From Hygrophila difformis (lineage: Eukaryota > Streptophyta > Magnoliopsida > Lamiales > Acanthaceae): a stretch of 64,000 nucleotides of DNA. Under the pieces are notes generated by a model. The model saw nothing but the letters and a program-made list of their open reading frames with translations. It ran no database searches and had not been told where the DNA came from. The first letter of the stretch is position 1. The number at the start of each line of letters is the position of its first letter. Of the stretch, positions 21,281 through 31,656 are shown piece after piece. The stretch is taken from contig JAOANR010000014.1 of the NCBI GenBank assembly GCA_030278955.1, positions 36,965,453 to 37,029,452 on the forward strand, given 5' to 3'. Both the position numbers and the translations under genes were made by a program.

Positions 21281-23674
21281 TGTAACGCCCCAAAAATTTA
21301 AAACCAATTTTTGTGACGTCACTGCCGTGTTACCTCTCTTAAACTGTTGGCCAATCAATTTAAGATCAATAACACGAAGCCAAGTAAACAGGAAGCCAAT
21401 GAACCAGAACATCAGAATACAAATCCAGAAAGGAAATAACACATCATAACAGACGTCCGGCTTACAAGCCTAAATCGTGCGACATAACAGTCTCATCTCA
21501 ACCTGCCAGAGATACCACGTAAACACAACAGAGCATAGTGTACTGATCAATATCACAAACAGTACGAGGTAAGGTAAATAAGTCATAGCATAATATTCAA
21601 GACAAGCACATAAGTCACAACATGCCAATGCATCTCTAGGTAGATCACTCATCCCCAAACCCCACATCGTGCTCAGGCTCTGCGTCCTCCTCGGGAGTAT
21701 CTATACATAGAAACAATTGCAAGGGTCAGTACAAGGTACTGAGCAAGAGTAGAAATATCCGGCATAAAGGGGAACAAGAATAGACATGATCCCATAGAAG
21801 CATAATTATATATATATAACATAACAATTATACAGCGCAACATGATAATTGTACAATGTAAACAGATGAACATCACACCGTCCCATACCGGTGCTTCAAC
21901 CACTGCAAGTAAAATGAATGATGGATGATGAGATGATATGTTATGACCTAAGATGTCTATCTACCCTAAATGCAACACATAAAAAAATGTCTAGCGCGCA
22001 TCCTAGGTACCATGGTCGGTATTCCCTCCCATATAAGGGTCCACTCCCCTTAATGGTCGAGAGATATACCCACAGTGCCCCCGCCGCGGACACTAACAGC
22101 TGAGATCGTGGCTTACGGCAAGCGGGTCAGGCTAAGGGTCGTGAGCCCTTTCTAGCCAAATACAGACTAGGATATAAATCCTTTTCAGTCTCAATGCCCA
22201 GGGAAAGATACTGACTATGCCCAATCGGGTACCGACTCGTAAGCATAGGTATCCTACCCTCGTAGCATAACTTTTGATTTACCAACAGATCATCACAGAT
22301 ATTCAGATTCAATTCAATCACATGTCCATACGTAAACCAACGTCTCAGGACAAATAAACAACTCGCCGCGAGTTAAGTGTCAAGGGTGTGCCAAGCCCCA
22401 CATATCGGCATCAACAACTCATCGCGAGTTAAGTATCAAGGGTGTGCCAAGCCCCACATATCGGCACCAACACACATTCAGATTCAATTCCACACATGTC
22501 AATACGTAAATTACGTGTCATGACAAAATAAACAACTCGTAACATAAAAATAGAAGCAAAGCAAGATTACATCCTAAACTAAGGCATGGTAGATCTTCCC
22601 TAATTGCAACTAAGTTCCCGGTTATGAGCATAATGATAGTTCAAGCTTGCTAGGATCATATTTAGAGACATAAGAATGATCAAGGAGCAAGGATAGACAA
22701 AAATGGAGAAAACAAGGAAAACCAAAATTTGCAACAGCAGGTGCCACGCGCTGCCCGCGCGCAGCGCGTGGACACCGCGTGGTCCGCGGCGTCTCAACAG
22801 AGACGTCGCGCGCTGGTCACGCGCGGCGCGCCAACGGCGCGTCGGTCGGCAGAGGCTGTCGGACATGGCGTTTTCCGGCCATTCCGGCAGTCTAGCCCCC
22901 AATCGAACCTATCTCTACCCTTGCCTTGGATGTAAATGAGTTTCCAAGCTCCTCTCCTCAACCTCCAAGCTCCCAATCCACAATTCAAGCCTACATTGCA
23001 AGAATTCAAGCTCCAACATCAAAATCACCCAAAAACATAAGATTTTCCAACATGCATCCAATTGGAAACTCAAGAACTGAAATTACCACTACCAAACAAG
23101 CTCAAAAACTGACCTCAAGCTCCTTCTTCACTAATTAGAGCTCCAAACAAAGATTCAACACCAATACCAAGCAAATCTACAAAAGTTCCAACTCAAATCC
23201 TTCAATCCCGCCACCAACATAACACCCTCCAAAAGCTAGCTCCAACTTCATAAAAACAAGAGATAGATGGTGGAAAACACTTACCTTGAGTTGTAGTATG
23301 AAATCCCCACTTGATTTTACACTCAAAGCTCCATTTGTGCAAGAATTGGAAGAACCCTAATTCCTCCTAGAGAGGGTGACGGGATTTGGGGGTGTGAAGG
23401 GTGGAAATGAATTTCCCCCAAGTCCAAAATCTGATTTTTAACACCCAAGTGGATCCGGGTCGGGTCGGAATGTGGGTTAAAAGGGTTACACCACTTGTCT
23501 TGACCATATTGCACCCATTTGAGTACTTGACTCTTATTCTCTTGTGAGTTGAACTCACTTATTCCCTCGCTTCAATCTTCATTCACCTACAAAATAATCC
23601 ACATACCAAGTCTTTTGTTAATTAACCATAACTAAATTAAATTAATTATGAGTTAATTAAATCGGGGTGTTACA
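21281..23674 (-). repeat. Gypsy-2 5' LTR
   Basis: 2,394 bp, the partner of 13861-16266; promoter-bearing copy. The CpG-dense block is at about 22743-22888. Confidence 0.95.
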
Positions 23675-23787
23675 TTAACAGATCAATAAAAATAATTATT
23701 AAAATAATATTTTATTTAATTTGAAAGTTTAAATTAAAATAAAACAAAATTTATATATTTGTATTAAGCATAATATGAAAAATTTCC

Positions 23788-24033
23788 TCATAATTTGCTG
23801 AAAATTTCATTTCTGAAAATCTCTAGTATACTACTATCTTTAAAAATGTCTGAATTTGAAGTGGTGCAGTTTATATTTGTATATGTACTCTTAAAAATTG
23901 TTGCTATAGGATCACCCGTAAAATTTATAAGAATATCATCTGGAAATGTCACATCTAATTGTAGATCTCCAAAATCAATACCGACCTTACCATTACCTAA
24001 GTTAAAGTATTCATTTTGCAAATTTTCTATCAT
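23788..24033 (-). pseudogene. Pif1-type Helitron helicase remnant in Helitron B
   Basis: The 81-codon frame reads LGNGKVGIDFGDLQLDVTFP, then DDILIN, DPIATIFKSTYTNI and SDIFKDSSIL. It aligns by eye with the plant Helitron helicase segment of pattern IGDGK-G....I.IP.DLLI....DPI..IV..TYP......YF.DRAIL.PTN. It has no neighbouring helicase motifs in frame. It is a fragment carried by a non-autonomous element. Confidence 0.65.
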
Positions 24034-25440
24034 ATATAAATTTTATTGTAACAACATTTCTTGTAGATCTTGAGTTAATCATTCTTAATTGCATATTAAT
24101 ACTTTGAGCCACATCTTGCTAGTGACGTGAAATATTGCAACATAACTATTCATGGCAAAAACTGGTTTTTGAAGATAAAGTCCAACATTCTTTAAAAATT
24201 GATTGACTTTTGTTTATAATCATAGCAAAACAAACTATAAGTTGAAATTTTCTCATCTGAAATCGAATAAGGAATTTGTTAAATCAGATAGGCTCATAAT
24301 CATTCTACCAAATCAATAATTTTTTTACTTTTGATGCTTTCTCAAAAATTAGTTTAACCTTAATATTATGGTTCCGCATCTTGGTTACTATCAACCTACT
24401 TATATTGCATACTTTATTTGATGGATCTATATTCCTAATAAGCATGATTATGCAACCCTAATTCAACGTTATTTCATGATTCGGTAATCCGAAACAATTG
24501 ACTGTGTTTAGATATTATAGTGAAATAATTTATTGGATTATCTATGTTTTCATCCTCTTGACAAATATCATTAGAACTGATATATATACATTTTCATTTA
24601 CAGACATATGTTCCATGATTTAATCATTGATCGTATCAACAATCTCGTTGGTAGGGAATAGTATAGCAATATCTTTAAATATATCTGGATTTGAAGTGGT
24701 GTATTTTATATGTGTATAAGTACTCTAAACAATTGCCGCTATAGGATCTCCCGTAGAATTTATAAAATGATCATCTGGAAATATCACATCTAATTGTACA
24801 TCTTCAAGATCAATACCAGATTAACAAATTACCATCCCCTACATGAAGAATTCATTGTGCAAATTTATGTCATATATAATTTTTATTATAAACAACATTT
24901 CTTGTAGTATCTTGGGTTAATCCATCTTAATTGCATATTAATACTCCGAGTCCCCTCTTTCCAGTGACACGCTAAATTGCAGCATATCACTAACATAGGT
25001 AAAAAATGATTTTTGAATATAGAGTCCAACCTTCTTTAAAAAATGACATTGACTTTTTTATAGTTATAGTAAAACAAAATGTGAGTGTGACTTTTTTCCT
25101 CTGAAATCGAATGGAAATTTTGGTTAATTCAGACGGGCTCATAATTATTCTACCAATTTAGAATTTTCATCCCAAATCTTGAGCTTTGTTTCAATGAGAA
25201 GAGAGGTTGAATAATTTTATGGGATAAATTTTTGTAAGTAGAATTCTCGTCACAATCTAGTGGAATATCAATTCTATAATGTGCGGTCTTAGCTCTTGGA
25301 AGGAGTATGATGCTATTCCACTGGTTGCTACTATGCAACACAATATCATTTCTCCCATAAAAAAGCTAAACATAATATTTTCTGGATAAATTATCGATAA
25401 GTGTCTTCTCAGTTCCACCACGTAAAGAAAAAAGTATCAA

Positions 25441-25680
25441 CTGCATACATTATTTTATTATAAACATTCCTCTACTTATTAATCAACAAAGGTAATAGTT
25501 TAGCATGATACACCTTCATTTATTCCTTATTATAATATTTCTCTTGCAGTATCAATAGATTATCTGTTTCAGACGTTAAAACTTCATTCAGTACTGCCAT
25601 TTCAGATAAAATTTTCCAATTTATAGAATTTGCAGCAATTAGCCTTTCAATTTCTAACAAAGCTAGATCTATATTTGTTC
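25441..25680 (-). pseudogene. Second helicase remnant in Helitron B (upstream of Walker A)
   Basis: This is the counterpart of 1802-2041 in Helitron A, with more stops and frame changes. The order on the minus strand (pre-Walker A piece, then two helicase-tail modules) follows the parent protein. Confidence 0.5.
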
Positions 25681-27117
25681 TTCCATCAATTACAAATCTG
25701 TTAAAATACGAAGTATATATTAATGAAGTATTCCTTAAAAAATAGATTAAAAAAAGAGTAAATTTTCATTCTTTTAGTTACTGATGGACTATTCACACTC
25801 TAATAACTCTTTATACATCCGATTCTTTTATTTATAATATGCTTTACGAAAATAACTAATTTACTCTAAATCAATTATCCATAGAATATAAATTTTCACA
25901 CTTCTCTTGACAATTATAATTCTTTTATATTATTTTAAATATAATAAAACATAAATAAGATCTATTCTATTTTGTATATATTTATATACAATTAGAATGA
26001 TATAATTATAAAAAATATTTATTAACGATTATCAATTATATAATTGTATATTACTTTAATTAAATATATAATTGTATATTACTTTTATTAAATATATAAT
26101 TATATATTACTTTTAAGAGAAGTGACATATTTTTGTGAAAATATGGCATATATATACATTAATTCATATATACAAATCTTTTCCATATATTCATTAATGT
26201 ATTTTTTACTAATATAAATTCCATATATACACTGCGAATTCCATATAAATTTTAAATTTTAAATTTTTAAAAACTGAAAATTGTAGGAACTTCATATAAA
26301 TTGGAAACTAAATATATTTTAAAAACTAAAATTGGGATTTCATATGCACATTAATATACATTTAATATGAATAAATAAATATGTGCAATGTATATTTTGA
26401 TTACATCATTTATCACACCACACAAATATAACCAAAATTGAGACTAAACCTACACAAAATTACCGACATTACAATATGATCACCATATTGAAATATAAAC
26501 GTAACATAATTCTTAGTTGCCAATGCCGAACCTCGTCCTAATAACTAATAATATTATGGTGCAAAAATTGAAAATGCTTATTCATGTCATAATAATCCTA
26601 TATGGCGTAAAAACTCAAAATTTATAAATAAATAATAAATACAGCAATAAAGTCTAAAATAAATAAAATAAAAAATAAAAAATAATAAAATATAAAATAA
26701 AAATGCAAAATAATAAATTCCAAAACAGATAAAATAAAAATACCAATTTTAAAATTTATCTTTCAAATATTTTTAAAAGTGAATAAATCTCTAATGAATA
26801 AATGAATAACGCGAAAATCTAAAATTAGTAAATTTAAAATTGCAAAATAATATAAATAAAATAAAAATTTCAAATTTCAAATCTTTCAAATATATTTAAA
26901 AGTGAAGATTGTGGGAATTCCATATATTTCAAAAAGTAAAAATCTATAATGAATAAATAAATACAAAAATCTAAAAATAATTAATTAAAAATGCAAAAAT
27001 CTATAAAAATTAGAAATTTGAAATGGAGACACCACATTAAATTTAGGATGGGTTGTTCACTAATGCTTTAATATATATATATAGATTAAGAATAATTAAC
27101 TCAACATACCACAAGAA

Positions 27118-27348
27118 ATGTTTACAATAAAATTTATATATGACAAAAAATTTACAAAATTGATACTTGATGTAGGTGATGGTAAAACTGTTATTGATTT
27201 TAGAGATGTACAATTAGTTGTGATATTTCCGGATGATATTCTTATAAACTCTACGAGTGATCCTATAACGGCAATTTTTTATAGTACATATACAAATATA
27301 AACTGCACCACTTCTAATACAAACATTTTAAGGATAGTGTTATACTAG
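27118..27348 (+). pseudogene. Helicase remnant in Helitron C
   Basis: The 76-codon plus-strand frame (LDVGDGKTVIDFRDVQL, FPDDILIN, DPITAIFYSTYTNI) is homologous to the minus-strand piece at 23788-24033, in inverted orientation because C points the other way. Confidence 0.6.
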
Positions 27349-27641
27349 CCATTACCAATAAAATTTTCAACAATGAAATTTTCAGCAAATTGCGGGGGAA
27401 TTTTTCATATTATGCTTAATACTTACATTTAAATTTTGTTTTATTTTAATTAAATTTCAAATTAAATGAAAATATTATTTTAATAATTATTTTTATTTAT
27501 ATGTTATGTTTGTACCGGACAAGCCACAGAAGCTAAAGAAGACGATATAATATAATTTCTTTGTTAGTTTTAAAAATAGTTTAATTCTATTATCATATAC
27601 TCATTCTTCGAATTTATATAAAATCATTACATATTTTTCAT

Positions 27642-28535
27642 GGGTTCGATTAGGGTGCGATCAAAGCATCCCGCAGCACATCAAGGCAGCGATCTGAAGC
27701 GTCCATTTAAAATTCAAGGGTTGTAAATGAAAAAGGGTATAATTGTCATAATGAAAATATAATCCTATATTTAGTATGTTTATCATATCTAATATTTGGT
27801 AAATCATATCAAATATTTGGTAACCATATCTAATATTCCAAATCTATTAATCGATCATTTCAACGATGCTACAAAAAATAATTCAGTGATGGTATAAAAA
27901 ATAGTTCATGAAGAATTCAGCGACAATACATAGCATAATTCAGCAACATTGCATTGCATAATTCAGCGATGCTACCAAAAATACAATTCCACGGTGCTAC
28001 CAAAAATAATCCAGTGATGCTATCAAAATATTTCAGCGACACTATCTAACAGAATTCAGCAATCATGCCTAGCATAATTCAGCGACAGAACCAAGAAGAA
28101 TTCAGCGATGCTACCAAAAACCAAACCACTTATGCTGTCAAATATATTTCACCGATAATATGTAGATGAATTCAGCGATCATACCTAGAAGAATTCAGCG
28201 ACTCTACCAAGAAGAATTCAACGACTTTTCATCAATAATTCAACGACTCAAGTAGCAGCATTTCGGGTACATTTTCATGAACAATTCAATAACTTTATTT
28301 AAAAGCATTTCAGCGATGTATCTCTATGAATAACAACATAATTAAGAAAATTGAAGGGTAATGTAAGATGAAATGCAGAGAAGAAGAACAAACACGTTTA
28401 TTTTCCAATAATATAACAAATTTACTATTTTAACCTTCAAATTAATCTCAACCGTTGATTTATAAAGTTAATCAATGGTGAAAATTTTCCGCAGCACATC
28501 AAGTCAAATGACTTGATCGCACCCTAACCAAAACC
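27642..28535. mobile_element. Mutator-like MITE with internal minisatellite
   Basis: The 894-bp insertion has ends GGGTTCGATTAGGGTGCGAT and, inverted, GGTTTTGGTTAGGGTGCGAT. It is flanked by a perfect 9-bp target duplication atttttcat (27633-27641 and 28536-28544). A 9-bp duplication with G-starting inverted ends fits Mutator-like elements. Removing it restores the 3' arm of Helitron C, which matches inverted 13690-13750. It has no open frame of note; the middle is a repeat array (27855-28320). Confidence 0.85.
27855..28320. repeat. TTCAGCGA-type array inside the Mutator-like MITE
   Basis: About 20 imperfect units of 22-26 bp share AATTCAGCGA(T/C) followed by a variable GCTACCAAAAA- or ACCAAGAAG-like part. 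Unit length and tail vary, so it is an old, diverged array. Confidence 0.8.
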
Positions 28536-28644
28536 ATTTTTCATTACTCAAAATACAATTTATTATTAATTTATATAATATAAATATAAATATTATATAA
28601 AATATATAAATATGTTTGTCGAGTCTCGACGGGTTACTTGCTAG

Positions 28645-29126
28645 TTAGTATAAATATGATTAGAATTTTAATGGTTTCCAAATTTCATCAAAATTAATCA
28701 CTTTTACTATTCTGCATAATTCTCAATACACTTTATTTTTTTTTACACAAATCCCTTGCATTTCTTTAATTCTTCGTATTTCAAAAAGGATACAAATAAA
28801 AATTATATAAAATATATATTCTAAAACTAGACGCCTAGACGATTCTAACAAGACCACACTTGAATATTTTTCTCTATTAAATCATTACCATAATATTAAG
28901 TCAAAGTTAAATAATAAATAAAGTCAAAATTTATTAGAATTTTAAACACACAACCACACCACTAAACTCACCACCTAAATTACCGTGTCAATAAAAAACG
29001 AGCCATATTTTGAGAGACGGATGGAGTACAAATTTGCCTTTTTATATTTATATCCTTATGTAAAAATTATTTTAGGTACAAGTGTTATAAAGTTACAAAA
29101 TAACAAAAATGGAAGTGACAAGATTA
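28645..29126. other. AT-rich intergenic stretch with degenerate MITE end
   Basis: No gene seen. Near 28840-29030 there is Stowaway-like interior (ATTCTAACAAGACC) and a right-end remnant AGAGACGGATGGAGTA. I could not define a left boundary. Confidence 0.5.
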
Positions 29127-29590
29127 AGGGCCAATATTTGAGCCTGTTTGTTTTGCCTTAATTTTTCTCCTTTTGACTTTTGCTTCTCCTAAAAGTCCTT
29201 TAAAATTTTTTAGCTGTTTGTTTTGACTTTTTTTTAAAAAATAAAAGGAGAAGCAAAAGTTAAAATTCTATTTTTTTTCAAAGTATGTAGGGGGTTACTT
29301 TTTTTAAAAGGAGAAGTCACTTAGTAATAAAAATACAAAAATAACCCTATTTAAAAAGGAAATAAATTAATTATAAATATCCTTATTATATTTAATTATG
29401 TCCATTTTAGTAATTTTAATATATCAAAAGTCCTTCTACGTACAATTCATCCAAACATGTTTCCGTTGAAAAGCAACTTTAATAATATCCATCCAAACAA
29501 TTATTTGATCAGCTTTTACTTTTGAATTTTCCTTCTCCTTCTTCTACTGACTTCTCCTTTTTTTTTCACAAGCAAAAACAAACAGGCCCT
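29127..29590. mobile_element. Probable hAT-type MITE
   Basis: A fold-back unit of about 464 bp: the left end has AGGGCC and then CCTGTTTGTTTTGCCTT; the right end read inverted is AGGGCCTGTTTGTTTTTGCT. Internal blocks of AAAAGGAGAAG are also inverted. Flanks caagatta and ttagatta match at 6 of 8 positions, compatible with a decayed 8-bp target duplication. Confidence 0.6.
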
Positions 29591-30297
29591 TAGATTAGAT
29601 AATGAAATTTAGCTATTTTATGAAGCATGTGATTAAATAAATCCATGTCTACTTTGCTAGCAATTGTTTAATATTTTTTTTTTTTGGTGAATTGTTCTTA
29701 GATGACTTTGATTTTAAAATTTAATTCAAATCCTATTTATTTTTCATTTTTTAAAGGATCTTTATTAGTACTTGTTTTAATTGAATATATTCGGTTTTAC
29801 TTATGGGGAAAAATGAGCCATGTTAAAGTTCTAAGAAATTGAAATAATGTGGTTTTTCTATCCAATTTTCCCTAATAAATCAAGCCAAAAAAAAAATGCC
29901 TAATAAAATGTCACATCATCTTTTTCTAGTTCCTTTCATGAATTCCATAATTAGATGTATGGTAGTATTATTTATTTACCCCTAAATTACAAATCCTAAT
30001 TAAGAAAAAAAAAAAGGGCATTAATATCAGTCAAATACTATATTCCTGGAAATCTCGTATGACAAATGACTGCACTTAAGATTTAAAAGATTTACCAAAT
30101 CTCAAAGTTTTGAATTCCATTAAATGAAGAATTAATTAATTTTGAAAAAGACATGTTTGTCATCCCCAAGCTACAATAATTGACAAGATTGAACACAGAG
30201 CACATGGTGGAAGAATCACTATATTCGCTATTCATTGTATCCAAGCACCAAAATTATTTTAGTATTTTATTTTTCATGGGATTGTATGTATATTATA
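29591..30297. other. AT-rich intergenic stretch
   Basis: No coding frame, RNA gene or clear transposon end seen; several A and T homopolymers. Confidence 0.6.
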
Positions 30298-30556
30298 CTT
30301 CCTCCGTTCCTTTTTAAATGCTACATAACCACATTTCACGCAATCCAATACATATTTTTAATTTTTCATAACTCAAATTGCATACAACGAAAAATTATGA
30401 AAATTTGATATTATAAATCTATGCGATTAGACGAATCCAACAAGATCTCACTTGACTATATTTTATCTTATATAATTATATTAAAAAGTCGAGTCAAAGC
30501 TACTCAATGAACAGTGCCAAAAGTCAAAACGTGCATTTAAAAGGGAACGGAGGTAG
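30298..30556. mobile_element. Stowaway-type MITE, copy 2
   Basis: 259 bp, ends CTTCCTCCGTTCC and GGAACGGAGGTAG, flanked by TA. The interior shares 'gcgattagacgaatcc' and 'atgaacagt' blocks with the other copies. Confidence 0.88.
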
Positions 30557-31149
30557 TATTAATTAATGGGATTTAATGTATCGATTTACCTGACAACACA
30601 GACATACATTGAATACAAACATGGAGTGAACTTTGGGTTTAAGAGGCATGGCGACCTTCCAACAGGGATGAGCAAAATATTGTCTACTAGAATATTGGGT
30701 ATTTTTTTCGAAATTAATTAATACAATTTGAATATGAAAAGAATTAATTTAACAACTATGATTATAGTTATTAAATTTTGGGAATTATACTTCCTCCATA
30801 ATATATGTCACTTTATTATACAAAATTCAATATACTTATGAAACCATAAATATTTTATTTTAAAATATGTACTAGTAAAAAATATATAATATATTAGAAA
30901 ACTATGTAATATACGAATCATTATTATGCATCATCCATCAAATTTTGTTTTAGTAATATATATAAATATTTGCTCTTATCCAATCTCCAATAAGATACTA
31001 TTAAGATTGCAACAAAAATATAATAATGATTTTGATCATCCAAAACATGCTTATCCCTACCTCTAAGGTCTCATTAAGGATGTCATTGAGGAAACAAATA
31101 CCATGTGCTTGTCTCAATATTTATTAGATTGAGAATTTTGGGGTTTTGT
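30557..31149. other. AT-rich intergenic stretch
   Basis: No gene seen. A lone 'tacttcctccataat' near 30788 resembles one MITE end without a partner. Confidence 0.5.
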
Positions 31150-31320
31150 GAAAGATTAAGATTTTGGGGCTATGCCAGTTTAAGCAAAGGTCTCGGGTTC
31201 GGGCCTTTGTGTATGCAGAATTCTGCTTTGGGAGAGGCAACCCTTTAATGTCCACCCGATCCTCGAGGAATTAGTCTTGGGTCCAATGAGACCCGAGAAT
31301 ACCTTGATATCCAACTAAAA
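31150..31320 (+). mobile_element. Possible tRNA-derived SINE remnant
   Basis: Contains a B-box-like GGTTCGGGCC after GTTTAAGCAAAGGTCTC, then tRNA-unrelated text (GCTTTGGGAGAGGCAACCC, TTAGTCTTGGGTCC, GACCCGAGAATACCTTGA) of the sort seen in plant SINE bodies. No clear 3' simple-repeat tail or target duplication. It ends about 340 bp before the PPR start codon. Confidence 0.4.
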
Positions 31321-31458
31321 ATTGTGCTTTGGTTTGTTTATATATATTTTCTTTGTCATTGATTTATGCTGGGACACTTGGTTCATTGCATCTAATCTAA
31401 CCTCTAATCTACTCTTAATCTCTTATTGTGCTGTGGTTAACTTATGGTTATTTATTAT

Positions 31459-31620
31459 TGGGCTGTGCTCATGCTTAGTTCTTTATGGGCTTACATAATG
31501 TGGAATTGGGCCATAGAGTGCTTTAGCCCATGACTGGTCCCGGTGGCCCCTTGAGAAGGAAGACCACAAGAACCCTAAATTTTGTACACTCTGTTTCTGA
31601 GCTTTTCTGTTAAACCCTAA
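31459..31620 (+). promoter_or_regulatory. PPR gene promoter: four site II motifs and telo-boxes
   Basis: TGGGCY motifs occur at 31459-31464, 31486-31491 and 31507-31512, and inverted at 31525-31530. AACCCTAA is at 31571-31578 and AAACCCTAA at 31612-31620. Site II plus telo-box pairs are known in plant genes for organelle and translation proteins. I see no convincing TATA box at the usual distance. Confidence 0.55.
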
Positions 31621-31656
31621 TTTAGATTGGAAGTTTGGATCAAGGGTTGAAGGAAG

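Larger units (their letters stand above)
13861..23674 (-). mobile_element. Gypsy-2: apparently complete Tekay/Del-like LTR retrotransposon
   Basis: The 9,814-bp element has target duplications ttaac (13856-13860 and 23675-23679) within Helitron B. LTRs are 2,406 bp (13861-16266) and 2,394 bp (21281-23674). They differ by a 12-bp duplication near 14003 and about five substitutions, so it is young. Primer site, polypurine tract, gag and a 1,134-residue pol are all present and open. It is the likely autonomous partner of Gypsy-1-type copies. Confidence 0.95.
13640..27085 (-). mobile_element. Helitron copy B, both ends visible
   Basis: The minus-strand 5' end at 27085 reads TCTATATATATATATTAAAG and is preceded by A. 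The 3' end at 13640 reads CTAG followed by T, with a perfect hairpin CCCGTCGAG/CTCGACGGG about 10 nt upstream (13651-13669). Without Gypsy-2 the element is about 3.63 kb. There is no target duplication, and the flanks rejoin to give Helitron C sequence, which fixes both boundaries. It contains two decayed helicase modules and no intact Rep/helicase, so it is non-autonomous. Confidence 0.9.
13087..28644 (+). mobile_element. Helitron copy C (host of Helitron B)
   Basis: The plus-strand element is present as 13087-13639 and 27086-28644, about 1.2 kb once Helitron B and the Mutator-like MITE are removed. The 3' end at 28641-28644 is CTAG followed by T, with a hairpin (GTCGAGTCTCGAC) upstream. The start resembles the inside of the 5' ends of A and B (ATTAAA-CATTAGTG, then GTGGTGTCTCCAT), but the initial TC is missing, probably because Helitron A landed there. 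Continuity across B is exact: ATTAATATACAA joins TTAAGAATAATTAAC, matching uninterrupted sequence in B near 24095. Confidence 0.75.

Noticed and set aside
31188..31200. tRNA gene suggested by GGTTCGGGCC
   Set aside because: No cloverleaf can be formed around it; better explained as a SINE remnant.
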